A DNA stretch of 64,000 nt from Elmis aenea (lineage: Eukaryota; Arthropoda; Insecta; Coleoptera; Elmidae), in assembly GCA_947652605.1 (NCBI GenBank), contig OX393577.1, positions 36,521,466-36,585,465 of the forward strand, read 5' to 3'. Below are positions 21,951-34,023 of this stretch, piece by piece. Made by a program: the position numbers and the translations under genes. The notes under the pieces were generated by a model. The model made no database searches and was not told where the DNA came from. It worked only from the letters and a program-made list of their open reading frames with translations. The stretch's first letter is position 1; every line of letters starts with the position of its first letter.

Positions 21951-23744
21951 TGATGTCTCGGTTGTTGGGTTTATCTTAAAAAATAAGCAATATTACTGTA
22001 TTTGTCAAGTATAATCTAAGTGGCTATTGAAAATAAAAGATTGCATAATTAAGCCCTATTTTATTTATTATGATAGTATTTATGTTTTTAATTTTTTGTG
22101 TTTAATTAAATATGTACAGCTAGCTCCATTATGTGATCTTTTGCAAGGAAAATTTTGATGCCAGAAATAATAACTCAATATTCTGGCTAAAATTTAAGTA
22201 AAAAACATAAAAATCTATTTAATAAAGTTGTAGGAGTACTATATATTAGTATGAGATAAAATATTCCAGTGTTTTTATACCTATAACTGCATCTACATAT
22301 GCTTTTGTTAATAATTCAACAATGCGTATAAATTATTCAGCTTATTTCCTTTCATTAACAGTTTTTAATGATAAAAGTTGTGCAGGAAATAACTAACAGC
22401 GTCATTCCGAATGTATAACTTTGCTGTAATCATGGATTTAAAAAAAATCAAAAAGTAATAATTTACTGGGGTAATCGCTTCCTTTTGATATGATTATTTG
22501 AATGTTTTATTAATAAAAGTTAGGTTCGTAGAGCAGACACCGTTATTTATTTAAATATATTATGTAGTTTTTCTATCTATGAGCATATTTTAAATGTTCA
22601 CATCCGTATTATTTAAATAGCCTTAGTTGTTTAATACTTTGTTTTTGTATTAAATGGGTCATTTGTATGTGTGTGTAGGTGCGCGCGTGTGCGTGCGTGT
22701 ACACGCGCTCATGGCATGAGCATGTGTTTCCGAATGTCGGTGGTATAGATTTTAAAGACTACTTAAATAAGATAAATATCTTTTGTTACCTGATTGGTTA
22801 AAAGTATATGTTCAAATTTTCAGATATCAAAAGTTTTGTTTTAGGCATATGTTGTTAAACCTTTTAAACAAAATAAAGAAACGCAATTTTGATGTATGTG
22901 TAATGCTGTATAATCTTAGATGTTATAAATGTTAAATAGTTAACAAACTTGTCGTTTGTAAATTATTTGTATAACTTAGGTTGTTTGTAAACTTTTTGTG
23001 CACACCGGGAAGAATTATTCTGTACAACGTTAATAAGTTTAAAAATAATTTATTTAAAGGATAAGAAGAGACTAACGAATTAAGGTTTTACAAGGTTTAT
23101 TATTTCCTCTAAACACTAATTAGGAGTTAATGAAAAGTTTTAATTTTTAATAAAGCGAGATATTTAATATTTAATGGCGTGCCATATGATGTACAATAGT
23201 AATTTAAACAACAATCATTCAAAGTAAATATTCCTTGAGAATATACACCAAGTATTAATTATCACTTAATTGTCATAATATCATGCAAGAATTCGCAAAG
23301 AAAAAACTCTGAATTACAGTCTAACATATACATACATACACATAATTAATGCATTTGTTTTGTTCAGTACCGGTATCGCAGACGTTAATGTTTCTTTAAA
23401 ATTGCTTGTTGTGTTACTATATGGCTAAGTTAGAGTATTTTTTCAAAGGTTACATAAAAGATTTAAAAACATTAATTGTTAAAAAAAACCAGTAATGTGA
23501 TCATTCGCAAAACGCCAGTAATTTTTTTATGAAATAAACAATCATGAACTCAACAGTTGTCTGTATATGTTGCACCAGGCGAATTTATAGGATTTTAAAC
23601 GGCAGTGATTAAAATAGAGATATAATTTAGAAATGTACAATTAAAAGTGCATAGTCAGACTTGATAAAGGAATACCAATAAAAAGTGATTTTCCAGAGAT
23701 ACATAATTTTATAATTTAGTTATAAATTATAGTTTTATACTTAC
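21951..23744. other. AT-rich intergenic sequence
   Basis: Apart from the TG-rich run at 22668, no gene, RNA or repeat pair was recognised. Confidence 0.5.
22668..22725. repeat. TG/CG-rich simple repeat
   Basis: GTATGTGTGTGTAGG runs into alternating GCGCGTGTGCGTGCGTG. Alternating purine-pyrimidine sequence. Confidence 0.7.
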
Positions 23745-24010
23745 TGTGTAGACTTTCTTTTATGAAATTTGACATAGACGTCGGACACTGGTGTTTATTA
23801 TAAATTATTCTTATTACTACATCACGCACTATCACTTATGTTTAGGACCTGTGATCACTAGCACTTCTAGCGGGAAACTTGTATCATCCGAGATTTGCGC
23901 GCGCATTTATGTAAGGGTGTGAGAAGAACAGTTTGTACTATTATGTTAAAGTGTGTTTATAGATTAGAATGGCGGCGTTGTTCGAGTAGAACGACACACT
24001 TCCGTGGCGA
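23745..24010 (-). promoter_or_regulatory. Possible non-coding first exon or promoter of the hexosaminidase
   Basis: This is a short stretch of mixed base composition in an AT-rich region, with GC-rich words (GCGCGCGC-like at about 23898, GGCGGCG at about 23971). On the minus strand it ends in CACA followed by a near-ideal donor GTAAGTAT at 23744. The next minus-strand feature to the left is the hexosaminidase, whose start exon has an acceptor-like TTTTAG just upstream of its ATG. The link is inference. A plus-strand first exon is also possible. Confidence 0.3.
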
Positions 24011-24503
24011 TAAGTAAACTCTTGTGATATTTAAATTATATTTTGGAATTCGCAACAATATCAATTACAATGCTGTTTTATAATTTACAATTTTCTGAAT
24101 GTTTAAAAGGTGCTTGGCCTGTTCTACATAAGGAAATTAGAATAGACCACAAATGTTTGGGATTACTTTTTTTCTGTATAAAATTTGTATACGAAAATGG
24201 TTAATTCCTATTTACCTAATAATTAAAATTCAGTTAAATTGATGTTTAGTAATAAAATCATTACGATTAATATTTTTTTAAGAAGTAACAATTATGTTTT
24301 TGTTGAATTTCTTTATTGATATTCGTTGCATTACATTTTTATGAGTTTTGTGTCCTCTAAATTTAAATTTAATATTTTTTACATATCATTTGTATTGATA
24401 ATATGTTTCATAATTTTTTTTACAGGATACCTACCTATCTGCTGTGCCCGAATCAGTCAGTAAACATGAAAATTTGATATTTAAATTATGTATTTTATGT
24501 TTA

Positions 24504-25033
24504 TACAGGGTGGTCCACATAGAGGGGCCACTATTGGGATCTCGTAAACGGTAAAAGTTACAAAGAAGTTTAAATTAAAGAAATGGTTTCCCTTTCTGAT
24601 ACGTATTCAGTGATGCTTTAATGTTTTAAAAATGCTCCACGCTAGATAATAAACAAAAATGAAAATGGGCATTTTCTAAAAATCTTTAATAACTCAGTTA
24701 CTTATACACTTATACTTGATAACTTGACGGTACAAAAATATTTTTGGGGTATGAGTTGAAGATTTTTTTACCCACTGCGTAATAAAATCTACAACTTTTT
24801 CCCCAGAAATATTTTTGTATCATCAAGTATAGGTAACCGAGTAATTAAAGATTTAAAAAATGTCCATTTTGATTTTAGTTTATTACCTAGCGGGCTATGA
24901 AACTTTTTTAAAACATTAAAACATTACTGAATAGATCTCAGAAAGGGGAACAATTTGTCTAATTTAAACTTCTTTGTAGCTCTTACTGTTTACGAGATGT
25001 TAATAATGGCCCTTCTATGTGTACCACCCTGTA
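24504..25033. mobile_element. TACAGGGTGGTCCACA foldback MITE
   Basis: 530 bp with long mirrored arms (TACAGGGTGGTCCACATAGA; complement finishing CACCCTGTA). They pair through CGTAAACGGTAAAAGTTACA. No ORF. Confidence 0.87.
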
Positions 25034-26943
25034 TATTGGCACTTTTTTACATTTTAAATTTAATTGCGTTATTTTAACTTGTTTTTTTAATATTTTTCTT
25101 TGTATAATAATATAGTAGGACATCTAAAACTAATCGCTAGGCTAGTGTACCTTAATTCGTCATTAAAAATGTAATGTAAATTGTATAACAATGTATTTAA
25201 CAAGCAAAACGTTTTGCTTTTCCAAATATTCCCTTATTGTTAGCCATTATTGCTAGGTCATTTAAAATTAAAACAATTTGGTGCATACAGTGTTCGCCAA
25301 ATACAAGAGCAACCAATTGAATCTTGTAAATGGTAATGGTAAGCGATACAACGTTGGTAATCTTGGGCAAAATGTTTCTATTTCAGAACGATGCGTTCAT
25401 ATTTTCATTAATTCCAATGCACACTAGAAACGTACGATACACTGATATTAGCAAATATTTTAATAATTGGTTATCTTAACCCCGTTAACGCGCAAACCCG
25501 AGTATACTCGGGCTGGCGCTACTGTCCGAAATGTACAAACCCGAGTATACTCGGCTTCCGTCGCATTTTATGTTTCCTTAATTAACGTGCTCGCATTTAT
25601 ACAGGCAATGAATTATAATCTCAAGAAAGTCATCATTGTATTAAGAAAGAATTATTCTTACAGTATTTACATAGTTTGTCAATTTTTAATAATTTTTGGA
25701 ACTTTTCGTAAGCCTAAAATATCGCGATTATTTACGTACCGTACACTCATGGTCGTTTTGTTCCGGGGTGCAAAATGAGCGGGTGTCTAGGTGTCTTGCT
25801 CATTTTGTACGATTTAGGAGACGATAGATTTGTAGGAAACATAGATAAGAATATGTTATGTTGGTTATCAATCTGAAAAGCTAATATTTGTCTGTCTAAT
25901 GGTGTAAAAATCCAATATGTCGGCCACAAGGAATAAAAAAGTTAACCATCGTAGCTTGAAATCTAGAAGACCTAGAAAATTTCTGTCCAAGTCATTGAAC
26001 TTAGAATGATCAAAAGCATAGGGTTACCAAGTGTTATTAAAAAAACCTAAATGGTACGGAAGTTTTTTTTTCTAAAATTACATTTTTCAGTTTTTTGGTT
26101 ATAACTCTCAAAATAATCAAGATATCCACGTATTTTTTTTCAGATTCGTAATTGCCATAAAAATTTGCGACTTTTCTCTAATTTAACTGATCTCCTATCT
26201 TTTACCGTTTCCAAGATACCAATGGTAAGCATCGAAAAATTCACCACACTGCATAACTTAAAAAAATAAAATTATTGTTTTTAATTTAATTTTTTATTTT
26301 TTGTCCCCTTATACAGGGTTCTCGTTTTTCGAGGGCCGCTATGGGGATCTCGTAAACGGTAAGAGTTACGACTTCGGTTAAATTAGGGCAAAGTTATATA
26401 TTCAGGTGCTTAATAATTTGACGCAAACAGAACTTATTTTGCGTTTTTAGTTTTTGAGATATAGGGGAAAAAGTAAAAAAGTAGATTTTTGTTTTTTTCC
26501 CGTTACTTTTACATTTGATGTCGAATTTCAAATCTGTAAAAACTCTTTCGTGGTCACTTTTTGCAAGGAATCAAAATTTCTAATTATATTTTCCATACGA
26601 CTTTCTGCTTTTTCTAAACCAACATCAGGTCAATTTTTTCTTATGGACGCTATATCTGATTTTAACGCCAATTTGTAGAGGATTTTTTTCTGAATTCGAA
26701 AATGTATAACACTTGGGATTTTTTTGAAACAAATGTTGTTAAAAATGGCAAAAACAAATACATTATTTTGAAAAATTCCTAATCGGCATGGTAAATAATT
26801 ATTGTCTTTGTTCCTTTTTTTTGGAAGCATGTAAGTAAACCGAATGAAATTACTATTAAAGCGATTTAATTAAAGGTTTAAACACATTTTAAAGATTTGA
26901 ACAATAATAACAAAATATATTATACAATGCCAACAGTTTAGAC

Positions 26944-27770
26944 CAGGGGTGGGCAAATCTTTTGATTGTCGGGCCACATTGCGGATGAAAATTTGACCGC
27001 GGGCCAAACAATTCCTTTTTCTAATTTTAAGTATAGTTTTTGCTAAGGAGCTTATTTAATAAATTTTAAAACCAATATATTTGAATCAAAACATGTATTT
27101 ATTAAGCAATTTAAAGAATTTTTTTTTCTCAAAACAACTTTTATACATATCAAAATTAAATGGCTAAAGTGAAATTTTTTAGCATCACTTATAATTTTTT
27201 GTATGTCTGGTGAAAGTTTTGTTGTTGAAATTCTTAAAATTGCCTTTAAATTTAAATGTTCATCACTAATACAGGATCTGAACGGGTTTTTGTTAAAATT
27301 TAATATTGAAAATGTTTGTTCGCAAATGTACGTTGATCCAAAAATAACGAACATTTTTTGGGCTAAATTTTTTAAATTAGAAAAGTTATCCGAGTCCAAA
27401 GATTTATAAAAGGACCATATTTCTTGACTACAATATAAATCTTTTAAATTATTATTACACTGCAAGTCTATAATTTCAAGTTGAAATTCACTCGGTATTC
27501 TTTCAACGTCTACGGAAAATGGTTGATGCACAATCGACAACAGATTTTCTATTTTACCGAAATCCGAAAATCTTCTAGAATACTCTTCACTTAATCTAGT
27601 AATGATATCTAAATACTCAGCAAATTTATTCGTGGAAATATTAATTGTTTTAACTGTCGGAAAATGATAATATTTTTGCTTCTAATAATCATTTATAAAA
27701 TGCTTCGCGGGCCGGAGAGAATTCTACCGCGGGCCGGATCCGGCCCGCGGGCCGCCATTTGCCCAGGCCG
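26944..27770 (-). mobile_element. hAT element with 8-bp duplication and transposase C-terminal relic
   Basis: It starts CAGGGGTGGGCAAATC and ends ATTTGCCCAGGCCG. GTTTAGAC lies on both sides (26936-26943, 27771-27778). The ends are GC-rich with CGGGCC words. The interior carries the minus-strand C-terminal transposase fragment. Confidence 0.92.
27052..27540 (-). pseudogene. hAT transposase C-terminal (dimerisation) fragment
   Basis: The protein has PFSVDVERIPSEFQLEIIDL, FVIFGSTYICEQTFS and HLNLKAILRISTTKL, typical of the hAT C-terminal dimerisation region in GTF2IRD2/EPM2AIP1-like transposases. The DDE part and zinc finger are missing, so it is a remnant of a deleted element. Confidence 0.75.
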
Positions 27771-28915
27771 GTTTAGACCATACCAAAGCCGTTCTGACGT
27801 TTCACGCGCTTTTGTATTTTTTTTTAGATGTCACAAAACATAGCCAGAGCCATCTTATTTGTTTCATAGTGATATAAAAAAGGCTTAATTAAACAATAAA
27901 CATTTTGTATGGAATAAAATTGTCATTTTGTTAAGAAAAATGGGTATTATTAAATATGTTTAGAAAGCATTAAAATTGTTTACTTATTAGCAAATATTTT
28001 TAGAATATTTTCCTCAGTTAAGTAATAAAATACACTTATACATTTAATCCCTTATTTGGCATACCTATAAGAATGTGCAACAAAATTTCGTAACCAAATG
28101 TAAGTTTTCATAGTTTTTAAGAAACGTCCAAAAATCTGTTTACTTATTGGAAGCCATTAACGCAGATAAAGGGCATAACTTGTTGAAGATGTAAGCAATG
28201 CGTTCGTTTGATAAATTAAGTTAGTTCTTAGTTGGGTGGCATAGCTGTTTTTTCCCCTTCAATAAATAAATAAATAAATACCTACCTATTTTCGTTTTGT
28301 GTTAAATCTTTAACTTAATCCCTTTAATAGTAATTTTATTTGGTTTACTTACCTGCTTCCAAGGAAAAAGGGACAAAGAGAATTATTTACCAAGCCGATT
28401 AGGAATTTTGCAAAATAAAATATTTGTTCTTGCCATTTTTAACAACAATTGTTTAAAAAAAGTGTCAAGTGACACATTGTCGAATTCAAAATAAAATGCT
28501 CTACAAACTGGCGTTAAAATCAGATATAGCGTCCATAAAAAAAGCAATACGTAGCATGGAAAATATAATTTGGGATTTTGATTGCTTGCAAAAAGTCGCC
28601 TTGTTTTTTTTTTTACAGAAATGAAATTCGACATCAAATGAAAAAGTTGCGGGAAAAAAACAAAAATCCACTTTTCTAATTTTTTCCCTATATCTCAAAA
28701 ACTAAAAAAGCTAGATAAGTTCTGTTTGCATCAAATTATTAAGCACCTGAATATACAACTTTGCCCTAATTTAACCGAAGTCGTAACTCTTACCGTTTAC
28801 GAGATCCCCATAGTGGCCCTCGATAAACGAGAACACTGTATGTGGGTATTGTATAAAAATATGTTCAAATAACGATTTTCACGATTTTTTAAAATAAAAA
28901 GCGCGCGTTAAGGGG

Positions 28916-31028
28916 TTAACTGAAGTTAATAAAAAAAAAAATATCAGGATAAAATTGAACAAATTTTTGTGGAATAAAAAAAAAGATATTTATTTTGATT
29001 TCAATATGTTTTCGAACTTGAAAAAAATTATAAAAATGTATTTTTTAAATTGAAATCATAGTTAGCTTTCACATAATTATAAAGCATATATTTTTTCTAT
29101 TCAACAATGTATAAATTTGTAAATCGTTTTTGTGTTTCAATGTGTTGTAGTTTAGTGTTTTTGGTTATTTTCATTTATTTTGAGGCATAAAACAATTGTA
29201 TTTTGGTGCTCGAAAACAAAACATTTGCTGTAGTTAAATGAAGTTTCAGGTTTTTATTTAATATTTTTTTTACATTTGATAATAAATGAGATATGAATGA
29301 AACATATTCATTCATATTCAATACACTATGTGGACAACCTGTATAAATAATAAAATTAAAAACGAACGTGGCAAAGTGGATTTGATTTGCTAACGTTAGC
29401 AAACATGGTTTTAAAAATTAGCCTATCATAAGAGTGTTGTGTATTTTCATCAGTAAAAAAAATAATTACGCAACATTTTAAATTAGTCGGTTCAATTTAG
29501 TTATATACTATAAATCTAAATTATTTGTCATTAACACCCTTCTTTATAGAAAAACATATTTTAAAAGAATTGTTGCAGGCACGTTTGGCCTGTTTTTGTT
29601 TTGTTATTATTCTTAAGAAATGCGCATCAGGATCTTATTCTTAATTTTAAAATACATTAAATTCGCTGTATAAATTACTTTATCATCAGTTCGCTATTGG
29701 TTCAAATCTTGATTTATTAATACCCCGATAATAATATTATACCATGTAATTTTCGATGAATGATGAACATGCACAGGAAGTATAAAAATAGCCGGATATT
29801 ACGTTAAATTCACTGCATAGTGTTTAATAAGTACCAACAATTTATTGATGTATAAACAGATAAAATGTAAAAAATGTGTGCTTAAATAATAGCTGCGTGT
29901 TTTGTATATTCGTAACTCATAACGACACTGTCTGTTCATTACATAATTTTTTATTTGTAACTAAGGCATAATACTTAATCGAAGTATGCGTTAGAAACAA
30001 GCGAAATTGCTTGTATTAGATTTTCACCTAATTCTGGTTTTAGGTGTTTAAATATAAATTAAATTGTTTGTAATAATGATGTTACAATTTACTGTGTAAC
30101 AGATTCTTTTAAAATCTTTTTGTGTTGTTTCGTAACAAATTGTTAGCGAAAAAATATTAGAGACTCTCTTTTATTAAATAAACTTATAGTATGTAAATGT
30201 GATTCCACGTTATTGTTTTCTTTGATGAAACATAAACAAAAAAGTTAAAATTATCACAGATCACGTCAGAACAAATTGTTCTGTGGTTTTCAATGTTGTC
30301 ATAGCGAAGGAGATACACATCAACCAATTTAAATGTTTTTGACAAAGAGCCACAAGGCAAACCTGTCTAGAATTTGAATTACAATAAACCACACAGTTCA
30401 CAAGTAAGGATAAGTTCATTGGCTCTTTATCCCTACGGATAGAAATTGGTCATATACCTATGTACCTATTTGTATTTTTAACATAAGCATAAATTATTAT
30501 GTTCGTCGCTTTTCATAGAATTACATTTATTAGCATAATACATTGAACAACAAATTAAGTGTGTTTGTTTTTGGTGAGTCATCTTTTAAATCCATTTAAA
30601 CGTCTTCAGTCAAGCTTTTTTTATATTAAAGACAAAAAACTGAAATGGTGACATTTTAAAATTCGTTAGTATTAAAGTAATTATTCATTTATGTAATATA
30701 TGCAGCTGCAGTTTGAACGATAACACAAATTTTCATTCAACTAAATCAGTATAGTTTAAAATCAAATTTTTTGCCAGTGATGATCGTTGCTATAATAGCT
30801 GCTTGTAAATAAATAATTAAATGAATAAGAAAGCTATCGACGTAATGTCTAGCATTTTTGGAAAATATTCTTTATAAACAAATGATAAGTGCTTTTTAAT
30901 TAAACCTAAAAGATACATTACCAAAACGTTAAACGTTAAAAGATGAAAGTTATAATCGAATTTATGCACCAAAAGGACAAAAAAACGAGAAAACAGTTTT
31001 AATTGGTAGTTTTTGCAGTCAGATATAG
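28916..31028. other. AT-rich intergenic sequence
   Basis: A 9450-family word (TAAATTGAAATCATAGTTAG) lies near 29045. No exon, RNA gene or clear inverted pair otherwise. Confidence 0.5.
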
Positions 31029-31606
31029 TCAGCGTGAAGTCTAATGGCGAGCGGTGGAGGTCTTTTCGCGTAGCAGACGCTACAATATGGTCCACGGACC
31101 TTAAAACCATAAAGCCCCGTACTGACCAAAATGGGTTCGCGAACTCGGTTCGGGAACTCGGTTCGCGCACTCAGTTTGCAAACTCTCGTCCATGAACAGG
31201 TTCGCAAACACGTCCACATCAAAACATTATTGTGTTCGTAACAGCTCCAAAACAGTTGGTAAAGGGTTTGCGTTTTGTAAATATGTCATCAATCTTAGGA
31301 CTTGTCGATGATAAAAAACCAACCACAAATAAGGTGTGCAGTCAGTAAGTGAGGTTATGTCAGACACGAGTTCGCGAACAGCCCCTTTGATGTACCGCCT
31401 CCAGAGCGAACTCTGTCCGAACTGGCGAGCTGTTCGCGAACTGTTTGCATACTCCAGGTACACACCGGGTTCGCGAACAGTTCGCGAACCCGGTGTGTAC
31501 GCGGCTTTAGCGGGTACATCAATACAACTAAGTAAGAAGGTGTGTCCAATTCCAATTATTGTGTTTAGTGCGCACCCCCACCGCTCGCCATTAGACTTGA
31601 CGCTGA
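31029..31606. mobile_element. MITE with 29-bp inverted ends, rich in TTCGCGAA
   Basis: The ends TCAGCGTGAAGTCTAATGGC and complement mirror over 29 bp with one difference. The interior repeats GTTCGCGAAC-like words about eight times and has a perfect palindrome. Several open frames across it on both strands are caused by these repeats. Confidence 0.82.
31458..31500. repeat. Perfect palindrome, 21-bp arms around one base
   Basis: GTACACACCGGGTTCGCGAA is mirrored exactly around a single A. It lies inside the 31029 MITE. Confidence 0.95.
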
Positions 31607-31629
31607 TTATAAGAATGGATACAAAAGTG

Positions 31630-32380
31630 TAAGGCTAGGCGCGCACATTTTCTGTCGCCGCGACTATAAAATCGCAGTCGCAAGATAATTATATGGATCG
31701 CGCATTTGCGACTAAACAGTCGTTAATTATTCTCATTTTCACAAAATATTTTATAGAAACAGGTTGTTCTGTGACTCTATTATTTCGTTTAAAAAACAAA
31801 AAGAAGGGTAAAAAGCAATATTGGGTACATCCTGTTGTGTCATAGGTTTTTTAAAGGGCAGTTTTATAAAATGCATTGCGATTCAAGAAGTCACCCTAAG
31901 AAGTTGTCCCAATTTAACAGAATAGATGGAAAAAATCACTTAAAGATTCATTATCAGACATCTTTAATGTTATATTAATGACAAATGTTAATTTTAAGGT
32001 TTTGACACAGCTGTTTAATTTGACAATTCCTTGCCAACTGTTTCATTACAGAAAATAAAAGGAAAATTTAAAAGTGAATTGTTTAAACAAACTAGTAAGC
32101 TGTACTGAAGCTACATTGTAATAAGCAGAAAAACGATTTATAAAAAACTGAGAATGGTTAACAGAATTTTTCACCGAAATGCGATTAAACAGAAGCAATG
32201 CACGCAGGTTCATACAAACCTGTGCGACTTTTTCATTCAACGACAGTCGCGTCGCTTCAAAAATAGACCCAGTTGCATCTTTTTAATCGTATGTGAGCGT
32301 AATTGCACTTAGAACTACGAGTTCAATTTGAGCGACTAAATAATCGCGCGACAAAAAATCGCATTTGCGCGCTTGCCTTA
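31630..32380. mobile_element. MITE-like element, TAAGGCNAGSGCGC ends
   Basis: The left TAAGGCTAGGCGCGCACATT and the complement of the right end, TAAGGCAAGCGCGCAAATGC, match well. Subterminal GCGACT/AGTCGC words recur. It directly abuts the next MITE. PIF/Harbinger-like is an inference from end style. Confidence 0.65.
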
Positions 32381-32764
32381 GGCCGGGGACATACTTGCGG
32401 GTGACCTGCCGCGGGTTGATTGTGGCAATCTGCACGTAAGTTTTGTAACTCACACGTTGTTATGCTGTTATGACCGAAGACAAACAAAGACACAAACAAT
32501 GAGTCACATTGCGTACGGGCACATTACAAGTACATTGCGGGTATATTTACGAACGCAGCAAGTGCGATAGAATTGCGGGCAGCTGCGGGCCCAAATGCAA
32601 ATATGCTTCGACCATATAACGACGTGTGATGTGACCGTACGCAATGTGACTCATTGTTTGTGTCTTTGTTTGTCTTGGGCCATAACAACGTGTGAGTTAC
32701 AAAACTTACGTGCAGATTGCTACATTCGGCCCGCGGCGGGTCACCCGCAAGTATGTTCCCGGCC
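32381..32764. mobile_element. PIF/Harbinger-like MITE with TTA duplication
   Basis: The ends GGCCGGGGACATACTTGCGG and complement mirror. TTA lies at 32378-32380 and 32765-32767, a 3-bp TWA duplication. Long arms pair through CTGCACGTAAGTTTTGTAAC. Confidence 0.85.
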
Positions 32765-33201
32765 TTATGGGCCCGTAAATACATAGTTTTTCAACGAAAT
32801 GAAAAAAAAAAATTTAACTGGTACATATGTATAGGAAAAACAGGTCCGGGCCGTCCGGGTAATCGACTTGTCGCCACCTTGGATACGTTCTTGCAGTCAT
32901 TGGCATCAAACATACATGATGACTAGAAAACTTTTATAATTTACATTAACTAAAATTGACTGATTCAGAAGACATTGATCTTAAAAATACTGTGCAGATT
33001 TGGAAAATATCAACTGACCTTGTCGACAGAAATGTGAAGTATTTAGTCAATTTCAAAACAATTGAATATATCTTTTTTGTTGGAATTATTGAACTTATTG
33101 TTTTTTAGAAAAGTTTTGGTTCAGACAGTTTTTAAAGTTTCATATTTAGTCATGTTTTTGTTAATTCGTCATAGATTTTTTTAATTTTTTTTTTGTATTT
33201 A
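32765..33201. other. AT-rich intergenic sequence
   Basis: No gene or paired repeat recognised between the TTA-flanked MITE and the next TACAGGG element. Confidence 0.5.
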
Positions 33202-33504
33202 TACAGGGTAAGTACGGAAACGCTGCTGTAACAGGTTTTCTTAATAAAAAGAAAAAATAATTTACTTAATTAACTAAATATCATAAAATGAACAATAAAA
33301 AAATCTGTTTGTAATTATATTTCTTTAAATAGAGAAAAAAAACGGTGGTTTCACCAGTTAACCACTGGGACGAAAAAAAAAACACTTTTAATTTTCATGG
33401 TGTAATAATTTAATAACAAATAAATTTACTCTTAGCCCAAAAATAATTTTTTCAATAAAAAAATATATATTTCACTTCATTAACTTAAAATATCTTAAAA
33501 TTAA

Positions 33505-34023
33505 CCCCTTACCGCATATTGTATCAGATATGATACGTACCATATAAAGCGATATTAGTCATAGTTCTCATATAGTAGCGCCATCTACAGTGTAGTATAT
33601 TAATAATATACAGTTTCACGCGTAATATTTGAAAAATTGCGCCATCTATGTTGAACTACAGAAAATATACATTAAAAAACGTCAAAGAGCTTAACATCTC
33701 CCACCTACTACCGCCATTTATGCAAATTGGGTAAATTTATGTTATTGCATTTTATTTATTTACATTAAAAATTCGACGTGTAATTTTTTTTTACTATAAT
33801 AACGTCTAAATCCCTTGTGCCAAATCAATTAATTTTTATGAATAAAAATTATGTATGTTGTATATATGCATGGTGTTACATATTAGAAAAAAAACAGAAA
33901 AGTTAAAAAATTTCGTTTTAAAATAAAAATAAAATTTTTTTAACATTTTTTTAGCATTCTGTAATATATTGTACACATTCAAAAATTTTTATTTGAATAT
34001 TTAAAAAGTCATGCAGTAAGGGG
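33505..34023. mobile_element. piggyBac-type MITE (TTAA flanks)
   Basis: CCCCTTACCGCAT on the left and ATGCAGTAAGGGG on the right. TTAA at 33501-33504 and 34024-34027. TATCAGATATGATA palindrome near the left end. 519 bp, no ORF. Confidence 0.85.

Larger units (their letters stand above)
26312..28840. mobile_element. TACAGGGTTCTCG element, second level
   Basis: Arms of about 500 bp mirror each other (GAGGGCCGCTATGGGGATCT; TAAACGGTAAGAGTTACGAC). The right end is CACTGTA, with one change from the usual CCTGTA. The hAT element interrupts its interior. Confidence 0.85.
25480..28915. mobile_element. piggyBac-type element (TTAA flanks), hosting nested elements
   Basis: The left end CCCCGTTAACGCGC and the right end GCGCGCGTTAAGGGG are inverted, with TTAA at 25476-25479 and 28916-28919. 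CCCGAGTATACTCGGG palindromes lie near the left end (about 25497 and 25546). It encloses the element at 26312-28840, which encloses a hAT. No piggyBac transposase was recognised, so it is probably non-autonomous. Confidence 0.75.

Noticed and set aside
31013..31632. Five overlapping ORFs on both strands rich in Arg, Ser and Glu
   Set aside because: They come from the repeated TTCGCGAAC words of a MITE, and open frames occur in every register.
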